Part shown: positions 11,009 to 21,700 of the stretch, in pieces | How positions within the stretch are numbered: position 1 is the first letter of the stretch | Layout of the letters: each line of letters opens with the position of its first letter | Program-made: the position numbers and the translations under genes | Assembly: GCA_036172665.1 (NCBI GenBank) | Contig: CM069875.1 | Location: 14,154,001 to 14,218,000, forward strand | DNA length: 64,000 bases | Source: Prosopocoilus inquinatus | Taxonomy: Eukaryota > Arthropoda > Insecta > Coleoptera > Lucanidae | Reading direction: 5' to 3' | Notes under the pieces: model-generated | Seen by the model: only the letters and a program-made list of their open reading frames with translations | Databases searched by the model: none | Told to the model about the DNA's origin: nothing

Positions 11009-11955
11009 GCGTCGAGGACACAAGTTCGAAATGGGTTGAGCTCTTTCCGCTCAAAAATGCGACGGGTGAAACGTGTGCAAAAAGGCTCATGGAAGAAATA
11101 TTAATGAGATACGGGACCCCTAGAAAGATAATCAGCGACAACGGTCCCCAGTTTGTCAGTGCTGTAATGCAGCAAGTTGTGCATTGTCTGGGTATTCAGC
11201 AATCACTAATACCACTATACCACCCGGAAAGCAATCCCGTGGAACGCAAGCACCGGGACTTAAAAACACAGCTCGCCATTATCGTCCAGCAAGAGCACGA
11301 TAAGTGGGACGAATATATAGCCGCGGTCCGGTTTGCAATCAATACGACCAAATGCGAATCCACTGGGTATACACCGAGCTATCTGACATTCGCTCGAGAA
11401 TTGAGGACGCCTGACGATGTGCACCGCGATCTGCGAGCAATTGTCAACGCGGATAATTATGTGCCAGAGATCACGCCTTATCTGCGTAATTTCTCGAACG
11501 TGTTGAAAAATGCGAAACTAAACATGGAAAACCAGCAAGAACGCAGAAAGTTACAGGCTGACGCAACAAGGAAAGATGTGAATTTCCGCGCTGGTGATCT
11601 AGTGCTTGTCGCTACCCACCCATTAAGCGATGCAGGTAGAAAATTTACGGCGAAATTCGCACCAAAACGGGATGGGCCCTACCGAATAGCACGGAAAGTC
11701 AGCCCCTCGTCGTATGAGGTTGAAGATTCAGAAGGAACTTCCGTTGGGAAATTTCACTCGTCTGATCTTCGGCATTTCCATTCAGCAGAGGAATCACCTC
11801 CCGTAGAAGCAGTACTACCCAGGAGGAAACGTGGACGTCCACCCAAGAAAAGCCTGGCTTCCTCGCCGAGTCGTCTTCGGAGCCAGAGGGGGAGTATATG
11901 TAGCGCGACGGTCGAAACACCCCCTCCTCAAATGGGTCAAAAGGGCCACCAGTGA
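10861..11955 (+). CDS. Integrase catalytic core and C-terminal domain of element B (shifted frame)
   Basis: This frame is -1 relative to the preceding pol frame and overlaps it from 10861. The catalytic triad is visible: D in AIDLFGP (near 10960), D in ISDNGPQF (near 11140) and E in NPVERKHRDLK (near 11240). A GPY/F-type C-terminal module follows (KRDGPYRI near 11670), then a basic tail rich in RKRGRPPKK. The junction near 10890-10905 looks like a single-base indel, since homology passes cleanly from one frame to the other. No slippery heptamer is evident. Given the fresh LTRs, either a recent mutation or a sequence error is plausible. Confidence 0.92.
   Translation: MRSMPEIQNDNAKPSGLLQTPVPARRFEVIAIDLFGPLPETEAGHRWILSVEDTSSKWVELFPLKNATGETCAKRLMEEILMRYGTPRKIISDNGPQFVSAVMQQVVHCLGIQQSLIPLYHPESNPVERKHRDLKTQLAIIVQQEHDKWDEYIAAVRFAINTTKCESTGYTPSYLTFARELRTPDDVHRDLRAIVNADNYVPEITPYLRNFSNVLKNAKLNMENQQERRKLQADATRKDVNFRAGDLVLVATHPLSDAGRKFTAKFAPKRDGPYRIARKVSPSSYEVEDSEGTSVGKFHSSDLRHFHSAEESPPVEAVLPRRKRGRPPKKSLASSPSRLRSQRGSICSATVETPPPQMGQKGHQ
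11884..11895 (+). promoter_or_regulatory. Polypurine tract of element B
   Basis: The purine run AGAGGGGGAG lies just before the 3' LTR (TG at 11899), where plus-strand DNA synthesis is primed. Confidence 0.8.
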
Positions 11956-12178
11956 CCAGGAAGCAGAGGGAGTCCGGTGACAGATTTCGGTGATATCAGA
12001 CGCGCGCAGCTCTCGCTTAATTCCATTTTACAGTTTAATTAGTTAAACCTTTTTCCCTTTTTTTTTAATATTTTTTTCTTCTCTGTTTATGTTGTTTTTT
12101 GTGAAATGTGTTGTGCTAATTAAATCTAATTTAACTTCAGAGTTTAATTTATTCGGGTTCCGAACATCCCACGTTACA
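11899..12178 (+). repeat. 3' LTR of element B
   Basis: 280 bp, same ends as the 5' LTR, followed by the CTCA target duplication. Confidence 0.95.
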
Positions 12179-12273
12179 CTCATAATTTTTTGTAGTTCGC
12201 ATGCAAAAATAACTACTTAATAAAATAAATTATAGAAGAAATGAATGTTCAGTTATGTAAGTTAGTGCTCAAA

Positions 12274-12394
12274 TGGCCGTTTTCAAAATCAGACTTTAAG
12301 GCAGCTTTAATTTAAAGTCACTTTAAGAATAGGGAAACAAATGTATTTTTTTAGGTTAAAGTAACTTTAAATTTAAAGTCCCATTAAAATCGAC
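12274..12394. mobile_element. Palindromic MITE, copy 1
   Basis: A 120 bp block with inverted ends (CCGTTTTCAAAATCAG... / ...TTAAAATCGAC) and the inner inverted words AATTTAAAGT and ACTTTAAATTT. A second copy in the same orientation is at 15363-15481. Confidence 0.7.
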
Positions 12395-15362
12395 ATGGAA
12401 AGTTTTTTCTGTTGTTCTTCCTCTGTGATTTCTGCGAGATCAAATACGTTCACAAATCGTTCCTATAGTTCCATCCAAGATGAATTTGGGGCCTCAGAAT
12501 TAAGCTCTCTCAGTCCTCAGAATCTAATTGGCGGTGTTGCACTGCTTTCCGTCATCCTCGATGCCAATTTTGTGGGTTCTTTTATATTCAAAATACCTTT
12601 TAGAAAAGCTAAAACTTTTTATTTTCGTTTTCTTTTTTTCAAATGACTTTTTAAAATACCACACCCAGTAACTTAATATACGACACTACGTTTACGGAAA
12701 AATCAGGTTTTAAAAAGTTAAATAATAAATTAAATTAATTAAATTAAACGTTTATCGCCCAGAATGCACATTCTTGAAGTTTTTGTTCAAATCTGCCGTT
12801 CAATTTGGTTAGCTAATCTGTGGGCGATAGCGTACTCGGCTCGTTGGAGAGTATCTGCATGTGTGGCGTGCTACTTTAGATTCGCGAGCCCACTTACTTG
12901 GAACGAAGATTTTTCTCCTTGAACATATGCGCCAAGTTTGTGCGCCAGGTATTCCATGTGCCAGAAGCGTCGTAAAGTATGTGTGTGTGAGGCGGGTTAT
13001 TCGTAGGGATGCTGCTAAGTTCTGAAATTATTATACACAAAAATTCAGGATCGAGTCCTCTTCTAAAGTGACCAAAAAGATCGCGATCATGTTATATGTT
13101 ATTGTAGATGACATTAATCTCAGATCTGATTCTAGGGGCTACTTGTACAAAGGAGATATAAACTGATATTCAACAAAACCAAATTCAAAGTGAAAAAAAT
13201 TGCATCAGATTTTATTTATGGATGCAATAATTGCCATATGTACATAAGATCCTATGCGAATTTGTTTATTTTGAACCTGGTTCAGTTAAACTTGAGTTTA
13301 AACCGCCTTTGTACAGGATGGATTAATTTCGATGTCCCTTATGGGCATCTCCGTAACTATAAGAGATAGAAAAAAAACTAGTGGCCAAGTCTCGATCTCT
13401 TTTTTGGAGATTAAGTCAATAGTGTAAACAAAAATTAATTTAATTAATAGGCAAAAATTGCCATTTTTGACTTTTCGTTTTTGGGTCATATCTCGTTTAT
13501 TTCTAGAGATATTAAAAATCTGCTTGAACATCATTAGGACACTTTTTGGAATACAATTCAGTGGTTAGTTGATTTTTTAATAACATAAAGTTATGCTTCT
13601 TTAAATGGAAATCATAGTAGGCAATGCCTTCATTAAATAGAGATTTTTTTTCTGTTTTCAAAAATATATACTTTGTTGGCTTTATTTTTTATAATTAATA
13701 GGAAAAACTGTCGACTCGCAGTCTCTGGCGCGTTCTCTCGGAGTCTAAAAAATCAAGTCTTAACAAATAGAGTACAGGGTACTTTCTTACTGTGTGCAAA
13801 TAAAAACAACCTCGATATAAGTACATGAAATCCTCCCTTCTGCGGGTATTTTCTGGTGGCTACCGTAAATTTCGGATGTACTACTCGTTTGGAACTGCTG
13901 AAATGTGCTACAGAGAAATATTTAGCAAAGTCAATGACACCTTCCTCTGTTAGCCAGTATGTGAACACACCTATCGACACCGTACCAATATGCGCATTGT
14001 TTCGTAATAATAATCACTGATGTCGTTTATTAATTATTTTATGTAAAATTTTTATTCACTGAGCGAAGTAATATTATATTTATTTATTTTAAGATATCAG
14101 TTAGAATGCTCGAGCCGTATTGGTTTTCCGTGAACTTCCCTGAATAAGAGCAACATATCAGTTTTTTTCCTCATTTGGAAATGCCATTACGATCTTAATA
14201 CGCGTTGGCGTTGTTACAAACCAAAAATCAATCTTTGTTTGCCAAAGTTTTCGTAATTGCACAACGCCAATGTGAATACTGCCCTGCCTTGTACGCGTCA
14301 CTGAAAGAGGCGGCCGTCGTTATAAAAGAACACGGGCAAAAAATACCGCGGTAAAAAGGATTAAAAAAACGCAAAACTGCGACTTCATCAAATGCATGCG
14401 AAAATAAGATATCAACCAATTAGTAAATTTTGGAATTTACAATACGAGCGCGTTAAAAATTATTTGCTTGACCGAATTGCATAATTGAATTAATAGAAAT
14501 TGTAAACTTAATATCAGTCATACTTATCCGCATTTTTAATAATAATTATTATAATTTTATTAAGCCCAAAAGATAAAATAAACAAAACAAGTAAACAATT
14601 ATAAAATAAATTATAGGCCTAAAAGGTATAAGGTCAGATGATCTAAAAAAAGCTTAGATCTATGATCTATTCCTTATACCAGAAATTGTTGCAAAGTAAT
14701 AACAAATAACTGGCGCGCGAAGTGAACAATTTTGAGAAGACTACCAAATAGTGCAACAGGAAACAATTGAAGGATACAGAGGAAGAACGGCTTTAGTACG
14801 TTCCAATCCGTTTAGAGAAAAGTCAAATTAAAATTTTCCCTACTCTTACTTGCTTCAGGTACCAGATAAAAATACTCACAGACCATTATATGATTGGATT
14901 ATGTATTTATTAAAACATGGAAAAGTGAAAATAAGTTTAAAAAAATTACATTATCATTTCCACTTCTTCGTTCTTCCCAAGACGCGCGCGGACTGAAGTC
15001 GTTTTTCCCCAGTATAGTGAATCTTCTAGTGTATTTCAACGGACTCCAGCCATTATTACCATTTTGTCGATTGGGTATCTTAAATTACTCCTAAACTACT
15101 ACTAGACGGCACCCCAAGCTCAATTTCAGTAAATTCAGTAAAAAGTGGACTGAAGCCGTTTTTCACCTGTATCAAATATTATATTGAAAACAAAAGATGA
15201 ATTCAAATGAATTCAAGTGGAAAAAAGAATTGTACAAAATTATTAGTATTAATATTACCAGTAATTCTCCATGAAACAGCATAAGTTAAATTTTAATATA
15301 ATGCTAAGTTCAGACACCCCTGTGGTAAATTGTTAGTAACATTAGCAATTTCATAACTAATG
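12395..15362. other. Gene-free 3 kb, AT-rich; possible SINE near 12822-13065
   Basis: Reading frames here are short and have no family features. 12822-12910 has an A-box-like word (TAGCGTACTCGG) and a B-box-like word (GATTCGCGAGCCC) about 60 bp apart, and a second B-box-like GGATCGAGTCC lies near 13050, so a degraded tRNA-derived SINE is possible. Nothing else was recognised. Confidence 0.4.
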
Positions 15363-15481
15363 ACCGTTTTCATAATCAGTCTTTAAGGAAGCTTTAATTT
15401 AAAGACACTTTAAGAATAGGGAAACAATTTTATTTTTTAAGTTAAAGTAACTTTAAATTTAATGTCCTATTATGAAATCGG
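15363..15481. mobile_element. Palindromic MITE, copy 2
   Basis: Homologous to 12274-12394 in the same orientation, with clearer ends: CCGTTTTCATAATC at left, and the reverse complement of CCGATTTCATAATAGG at right. No coding capacity. Confidence 0.72.
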
Positions 15482-15483
15482 CT

Positions 15484-15786
15484 CTAAAGCAACGTTTGAA
15501 AAATAGATTTAAGACGAGGTATTGTAAATGATCCCCGATTTCTCACGTTAACATTATGAACACCTGTTCTAAATCGAATTTTGTTATAGAGATAGGGTGG
15601 ACACTTGTGTATTATTATCTTATGAAAAACCTGAATACAATGTAGGCGTCTTTGATCTTTCATGTTTAACCATTTGAGTTTAAGTAATTTATGTGATATG
15701 TACTGAGTAATGAGTTTATTTAAACGAAATGCAAATTTGAGATTGATATCAATGAATAAACCTAAATTTCTGCAGAGATTAAACAT
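15484..15786 (-). pseudogene. Non-LTR retrotransposon (LINE) RT C-terminal remnant
   Basis: A 100-residue frame with the tail pattern of Jockey/CR1-type ORF2 proteins: LKLKWLNMKDQRRLHCIQVFHK, then PPYLYNKI..RTG..N..VR, then a KSIFQ-like segment. This lies after the RT catalytic domain; the domain itself is absent. A related tail is at 38240-38530 on the other strand. The fold-back at 15791 may have cut the 5' side. Confidence 0.65.
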
Positions 15787-15790
15787 TCTA

Positions 15791-16388
15791 CAGGGCGCTG
15801 CATTTTGAAACGCAACATAGAAAATCCCATGTTAATTTAAAAGTGCTCGAATATATCGGCTTCTCTAATTATTTTACAACAAAATTACAAGGAGGTTTTT
15901 TAAAGTACTTTTTAAGATGAATATGTTTGTAAAGTTTGAAAATTTTTCTTACGCTGAGTTTTAAAATATTCAAAAAAAGATTCTGTAACTAAATTCAATT
16001 TATATCAAACTATCAGCACAGCCTTGATCAATGACAGTGAAAACGGGACAAATAATTAATAAATATAGTCGCTTTTGAAAGACTGCTAGAAAAAAGTTTT
16101 CCAGTACTTTATTTTAACATTTACTGATCAAGGGTGTGGTGATAGTCTAATATAAATTGATTTTCGTTACTGATCTTTTTAAATATCTCGAAACTGAGCG
16201 AATGACAAATTCTCAAACTTTACAAACAGATTCATCTTGAAGAGAACTTAAAAAAAAAACCTAAATGGAGCTTTCCTGTAAAATAATTAGGGAAGCCTAT
16301 ATTCGAGCACCTTTAATAATAATAATAATAAATATATTTCCTATTAATATGAGATTTCCGATGTTGCGTTTCAAAACGCAGCACCTTG
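15791..16388. mobile_element. Fold-back Tc1/mariner-type MITE with TA target duplication
   Basis: Left end CAGGGCGCTGCATTTTGAAA; right end, reverse complement CAAGGTGCTGCGTTTTGAAA. TA flanks both sides (15789-15790 and 16389-16390). The arms pair over about 250 bp (15791-16060 against 16120-16388) around a short centre. The right arm contains an AAT microsatellite. No transposase. Confidence 0.8.
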
Positions 16389-16925
16389 TACATACAAAAG
16401 TCTTTTCTGAGTCGTTTCTGAGGTATAACTTCCTAAAGAGATAACTTGAGAAGCATATTTTCTTAAATATCTGTGGAACGGTTTGAGGTACAGCGTTGAA
16501 ATTTGACATGCAGGCCAAGTGAAGTACAGAGATGAATATTTCATACGGAAAATTGAGCGTTCTTCACTAATGGCGTAGTTTTGAGGAGGTAGGTTATCAA
16601 TTAGTAAATGAGTTTCTTATTGTCACTTTTTAAGAAAATTGAAACAAAAATTGAAAAGTTCGAATAAAATTGCACCAGAAATGAACTGAGTTCCATCTTC
16701 GTCAGCTTAGCCGTTTTCGAGATAATTAGGTCGAAAGATTTTATTGCTACAAAAACTCAAAATTTCGTGAAGCCCTAATTTGCGTTGAAAACATCACTTG
16801 GAATTTTATCGGCGTATTTTACATGTTTATATACAATCCATAACTGTTACATAGTTCTTTTTTCTCAAAGTATGCATTTCAAGTTTCCTTTATAGGTTAT
16901 ACCTTAGAAACGAAAAACTTTGGTA
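16389..16925. other. Gene-free AT-rich stretch
   Basis: No coding or structural feature recognised beyond generic repeat-like sequence. Confidence 0.4.
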
Positions 16926-17065
16926 TACTGGATGTTTCAGAAATACGTGAGTTAATTTTAACACGGAGTGTAGTTAGCAAAATGAAATATATTTTCTATT
17001 TGACTTTTTTTTATTTAAAGTTTTCTAAACTAAAATAGTAATGGAGACTGTGGTTTAAGAGATAA

Positions 17066-17515
17066 TTGAAATTAACCTCCGCCCACAATAATTTTTATAT
17101 CCATACGTATTTCGGCAGCTAAGCTGCCATCTTCAGTACGCTACCAACTTAAAAGCACTAAAAAAATATCTAAAAACAACATAATCACACTGACAAAATC
17201 ATAAAAATGTTAAACCGAACAGCAATCTAATCATCCTAAAAAATATATATGTATAAATGTAAGTAAATATAAATTAATATGTGAAAATCTAAAATAAACT
17301 ATGTTTTTTTTAGGAAATTTTTTTTCCTATTTATACATAACAAATATATATAAATATATATTATTTTTATGATTTTGTCAGTGTGATTAGGTTGTTTTTA
17401 GATCTTTTTTTAGTGCTATTAAGTTGGTAGCTTACTGAAGATGGCAGCTTAGCTGCCGAAATACGTATCTACGAATATAAAAATTATTGTGGGCGGAGGT
17501 TAATTTCAATTAAAG
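17066..17515. mobile_element. Inverted pair of Penelope-like element termini
   Basis: Two arms of about 140 bp (17066-17205 minus; 17365-17515 plus) are near-perfect inverted copies. Each has a GTGGGCGG...AATTTCAATTA outer end and an inner CTGAAGA-hairpin-GAAA motif. The same unit recurs at 30900-31035, and Penelope RT coding is preserved near a related flank at 24884. Inverted end-to-end termini are common for Penelope-like insertions. Confidence 0.6.
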
Positions 17516-17704
17516 CTTTCTAAATTGATTTAAAATTTGAAACGTATTACATATTAAAATCTATTCCCGCCTCTCAATTGTTGTAATGTCACATTTACTA
17601 AATTTGAACAGAAATTGTGTTTAAAACTTGTCGGAGATAAATAATTGTTTATTATTATATGTTTCCTTAATCCTGAAACACAGCGAAAGAAAACTGTAAT
17701 TGCA

Positions 17705-18060
17705 CATAACTATTGCGCTTTTAAAATTTGCCAAACTGTCAAATGCGATACACCTTGCTGAAGTGCGTGTTTTCTGGTAATTGTACCAGTAACAGTTACA
17801 GCATCTAAAATGTTTTCTTTAACATTCAATACGATGTATGCCACGGTCTTGGGCTTGAAGTTGAAATGAGTCATGATCCTGGAGAATTTGGACAGTTGAT
17901 TGAAATGTATGCCTGTATGGTAAAACACGATTAGGAAACGAACCACAGTCTTTGTGCTTCCGTTCAGCATTTCCATAAGCTCTACGATACACCACAAGAG
18001 TATCTGTTAATTCATGAACAGAAAAGTTGTATGAGTCTTGACATATTATACATAATTATA
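17705..18060 (-). pseudogene. Tc1/mariner-superfamily transposase N-terminal remnant
   Basis: Frames across this stretch encode pieces of a DNA-binding region: a basic VVYRRAYGNAERKH-like start and, further on, a SHLTVWQILKAQ segment. The latter matches the 'vS..Tv.riL+..' helix-turn-helix of insect mariner-like transposases. Frameshifts and stops separate the pieces, and no DDE/D core is left. Assignment rests on motif resemblance. Confidence 0.5.
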
Positions 18061-18255
18061 TCCGCCAAGGATGCCATGGTTTTTCGAAATAAGGTTCAGT
18101 TCAAGCACCAAAGGACTCGTTTGCTCATAAATTGGGGTTAAAAAAATTACGAACAAACTGACGATATTTTCAAAATGCTACAAAATAAAATTGTTCAGCT
18201 TGGCGAGTTCTTCTATGGTTTAAAATTAACACACGTATTTCTGATACACCCAGTA

Positions 18256-18594
18256 TACCGGCAGTTTCAAATTGGGTGTGCACTGAAGGGATATCCTAAA
18301 CCGAAAGAGATACAAATATGGTTAAATGGAAGAAAAGTTGCACGAATCAATGTCAAACTCGTATTCATTAACACAATGATTTTTTTATTATTTCTTCTTG
18401 AGGTATTAATAAAAATGTACAAAATCGATTTTCTTTGTCTCTCTGTATCTCTCTTATAATACATAATTTTGAAATTCTGATTTAACTTTCTATAGGTACT
18501 CTTTGGTTCTGCTTCGAATAGAAGTAATAGAATTGAAGTCAAACGTTTCGTCTTTCCGCTACCATCATCAGTGTCGATTTTTTAAATACAACTT
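18256..18594 (+). repeat. Dispersed repeat family X, copy 2, left part
   Basis: Homologous in reverse complement to 5361-5660. It breaks off at 18594 where the TIR element starts and resumes at 21993. Unlike copy 1, it has an extra stretch of about 30 bp near 18290-18320. Confidence 0.75.
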
Positions 18595-18806
18595 CCCAAG
18601 CAGCAAGGTGTCGTCTTTTTCACGTCAAAAATTGGTCATCGTTTACGTCGAATGACCAGTGTCAGTCAACGTAAAAATGACGGGCAAATGTCACAGCTCG
18701 GCGACATCGTTTTTTTACGTCAAATAGTCGTGTATTTCTGACGTCATTTTTAATTGTATTATCTATGACGCATTAATAACCAAGAAACTAAATCATATTT
18801 TTATTT

Positions 18807-19844
18807 TTATTCAAATATCTGTACATATGTATACATTTTGTTCTGAGTATTTGGAGGAACAGCTAAACGTGAAAAATAATTTTCCATAACTGAAATAAAA
18901 ATAGCGGTCTTTTCTTGTGGTCCTTGCTTACGATTGCGTAGCTCATCCCAAAGGTCAATCTGAACGTCTGCAGGAAGAAAATCTAGTTTCAAGCGAGTTA
19001 CCAAGTCTTCCCACGAGTTCAGAGTGTTTTTAACAGAACGGTACCAAATAAGCGCTGAATCTTTAAGTAAATCAGATGCTGAATTAAAAAGAGCTTCATG
19101 AGGGATGTTACGAGCCTTGGAAATCTCTTCAACACGTTCGATAAATGATTTAACATCATTAGTTTGACCATCATAAGTAACGCCGAGTTTGCTTATGTTA
19201 TTAAGCCAGTGATTAGATTGTAATGCATGGAAAGGTAATTGTAAATTACTTGAGTTAATTGGATTTATTAACGAAGGACGTGAGTTATTTGTCAGAGTTG
19301 CTGTTTGATCGACATAGGCCGCTCCATCCCGGGAGGAATCACGAAAGGATACTCGTCTGCAAGGCGGAAAAGAGGGTAAATCTTGAATAGGTATATCAAT
19401 AAAATTGGGTATCAGTAACGGATTAGGATGATCATGAATGTTGCGGGATGATAAATGAACTGATTGTAAATTCGAAGTATTTAAGTGAAGAGACTCATCA
19501 GTGGCAACATTTACTCGAGAGTTAAAAGGACTCGAAGCATGCGCATCATTAATAGTAGCGTGTCTGTTAAGAGGAGTGGATGGTAAGTCATCAAAAGAAA
19601 TCAAGTCATGTGTGCGATCAAGTGAATGTGAGTTTTCAATTCTAGTGAGAAGCAACTCAGCTTGAGTGTTCAGCAGGATTTTTTCTTCTCTTAAATTTAT
19701 ATCCTGAGGATCAATATTATTGAGACGTGAAGTCACATGAAGTAATTTTGATTTTATTAACCTTTCATTAGAATTGAGCAACGAATTCGTTTGCATCAGG
19801 CTTTTGATGCACCTTAGTTTGTCTGAAATGACTAACTTCTTCAT
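18807..19844 (-). CDS. Gag-like protein of element F, 345 aa
   Basis: An uninterrupted frame with a start codon and a stop. The N-terminal 200 residues are low-complexity (Asn/Ser/Leu-rich) with charged helices. Residues 220-340 match the Ty3/gypsy capsid region of element A: SFIERVEEI, SASDLLKDSALIWYR and SWEDLVTRLKLDFLP. The frame stops right after the capsid N-terminal lobe, before any zinc knuckle, and is followed at once by AATAAA-like words (18790-18810). It is therefore either a truncated retrotransposon gag or a captured one. RNA binding through CCHC is not possible with this product. Confidence 0.8.
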   Translation of the reverse strand: MKKLVISDKLRCIKSLMQTNSLLNSNERLIKSKLLHVTSRLNNIDPQDINLREEKILLNTQAELLLTRIENSHSLDRTHDLISFDDLPSTPLNRHATINDAHASSPFNSRVNVATDESLHLNTSNLQSVHLSSRNIHDHPNPLLIPNFIDIPIQDLPSFPPCRRVSFRDSSRDGAAYVDQTATLTNNSRPSLINPINSSNLQLPFHALQSNHWLNNISKLGVTYDGQTNDVKSFIERVEEISKARNIPHEALFNSASDLLKDSALIWYRSVKNTLNSWEDLVTRLKLDFLPADVQIDLWDELRNRKQGPQEKTAIFISVMENYFSRLAVPPNTQNKMYTYVQIFE

Positions 19845-20117
19845 TTACATTTAATGTGACACTTGAAGACATTCTAAAGGTGTGCTTCCTTCAGCGAATA
19901 AAAATCCCATCAACATGTGCTTATTAACTAATCTATCATATGAAGCTGAATTAACCTTTCGGACACAATTCATAACTAATTTCATCATCGGCTAAACAAT
20001 CTACATCCATTTTGAAATTATTGACTTGAATAATAGATTACAATTAGTAAAGAAAACGAATCTAAAATTTGGACTTGCCTTTTCAAAGTCTCTGGACCCT
20101 TGGACTTGCCTTTTCAG

Positions 20118-20135
20118 GTCCCTGCTCGGGCGCCA
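20118..20135 (-). promoter_or_regulatory. Primer-binding site of element F
   Basis: Minus strand TGGCGCCCGAGCAGGGAC, identical to that of element A. It is three bases from a putative LTR end (TG at 20139 on the plus strand). Confidence 0.75.
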
Positions 20136-20138
20136 TTT

Positions 20139-20820
20139 TGTCACGTGCCTAACCACTTCTTCGGTTTGCTTTGCTTTATTATTTTTATTATTTTTTTTAT
20201 TTATTCCCCTTTTTGTGGTGTTGCGTTGGTTTTATCAAGTCAAGAATCAGTGGATGGCACGTGCAAAGTACTGCGGGGGCTAAGCTCTGCGTTTTAGGCC
20301 AGTCGGTAAGCTAGGCCAAGGTTTGGGCAGCAATGAAAATTAAGGTAAGTAGCACTCATTAAATTTAATAAACAAAAAACTTGTGGCACAAAAATTAACA
20401 AAATTTTACGTAAAGTGCTTCTTTTTTTTTAGATGGATGAGATGATGATGATGGTTACGTAGGTAAGACTAAATCTACTACTAATTAACAAATCTACACT
20501 TTCTCTTTTTAGTTCCAGATGAGGACAGTTTTTTTTAGGGCCGACGAGAAAGAAAGAGTAGGATCAAAAAGACTCATGGCAGTAATCGCTCTTGGCTACT
20601 GGACGGTGACGTGGGTCATCGTTTGTGACAAAACGGTCTTGAAGAGAATGGAAGACCATCAACTGCTACTTGTCATTCCTGGTCAAGAATCCAAGAAAAA
20701 TATGGAATTTTCTGGACGAAGCACGTGGTGGCTTCTAGATTGTAGCGGTGGTTCAACAATAACTTTAAAGAGTTTTGGGCCTATTTAAAGTCTTGGGCCT
20801 TTGAAATATATTGGTTCTGT
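20139..20820. other. LTR start of F and adjoining sequence with intron-like signals
   Basis: The LTR begins TGTCACGTGCC (plus orientation). Its far end could not be found because no partner LTR is present. On the plus strand, 20345-20432 and 20463-20512 look like short introns (GTAAGT...TTTTTTTTAG and GTAAGA...CTTTTTAG) around a 30 bp piece. The downstream frame 20519-20788 (89 aa, with a WWLLDCSGG stretch) matches no family I recognise. Confidence 0.4.
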
Positions 20821-21700
20821 AGAAAATTAATGCAATGCAAAGGATATGGAATAAAATTGAAAAGAAAATTACTCACATTTTTGTATATTTTAACCACGAG
20901 AACGAATTCGCTTGACGAGGTGATCGATGCATCAGCAACGAAAATGCTGCAAGAGCTCGGGCTCGCAAGAACTGATAAGGACCGGTTTTCGGCGTATTAA
21001 CATATTCATTATTGAAATTGGGGTATTGTAAGATAAATTATTAGGTGCTTAGGAAGTGGCCTAATACGAAAGGCTTAGAAAATTCACAAAAGTATTGGAA
21101 AGTGGCCTCGGTAAAAGAATACCAATAGAGAACATGTGTGAGTCGAATTATTGGAGGGAACAAAGGAAATCTCAACTGGAACCTTATTACTTAACATTAA
21201 CTTAAATACTATGGTTAATACTAAGATTATTTTAACAGGTGACGAAATCGTTACAACATATACCTACGAACAATAAATAAATAATATTTTTAATAAATTC
21301 ATACATATTTTTTAAAATTCCAAATAAAAATAACATAAAAAGCTATTATTAACAGTTTGATTCTACTCTATAGTGAAATAAAACAATTGAATTACGTGCC
21401 CAACTCCTATCACAAGGACCGTTAAAATATTAATATAACAGGTTATGAAATATGAGTTACCAATACCCACCTTCTTTACACAGTTTGCTAATAACTAAAA
21501 CAATAAATACCTAAAGCCAGTACACGCACAAGTAGAATATACTTTAGTTAGCTAATACATAATAATAAATTAACGCTAAAAACAAATCGCACTAAACTTA
21601 AGCACCACGAGCACTACGATTACGATACGCAAGAACAATGTCCCAATGTCGAGTTTTGGCGCATGCGTCGCATACCCCGTAATAGAAGTCCAGTAGATTT
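20821..21700. other. Gene-free interior of the TIR element
   Basis: AT-rich, no coding potential. The outer end of the F LTR is probably somewhere in this stretch. Confidence 0.4.

Larger units (their letters stand above)
6926..12178 (+). mobile_element. Ty3/gypsy LTR retrotransposon B, full length, very young
   Basis: Complete 5253 bp element with two 280 bp LTRs, 4 bp target duplications (CTCA at 6922-6925 and 12179-12182), a primer-binding site, gag, PR-RT-RH-IN and a polypurine tract. By eye the LTRs differ only in two homopolymer T runs (8 vs 9 and 7 vs 6), so insertion was recent. The polyprotein is in three frames (gag, then -1, then -1 again within the integrase region). No envelope gene is present. 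Confidence 0.96.
16926..18255. mobile_element. Tc1/mariner-like element, degraded, with TA target site
   Basis: The ends form a terminal inverted repeat of about 37 bp: TACTGGATGTTTCAGAAATA at left, and the reverse complement of the right end TACTGGGTGTATCAGAAATA, each flanked by TA. It contains a transposase remnant (17705-18060) and was itself hit by the Penelope-like inverted pair at 17066-17515. The right flank (from 18256) is repeat family X. Confidence 0.75.

Noticed and set aside
12822..12910. A tRNA gene
   Set aside because: Box-like words are present but no cloverleaf or acceptor stem can be drawn.
18175..18459. 94 aa plus-strand frame
   Set aside because: Spans the end of the mariner-like element and repeat family X; not conserved in X copy 1.
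20139..20265. A 127 bp complete LTR bounded by TGTCACGTGCC and GGCACGTGCA
   Set aside because: Too short for this family and no second copy; the inverted word may be chance or a regulatory palindrome.
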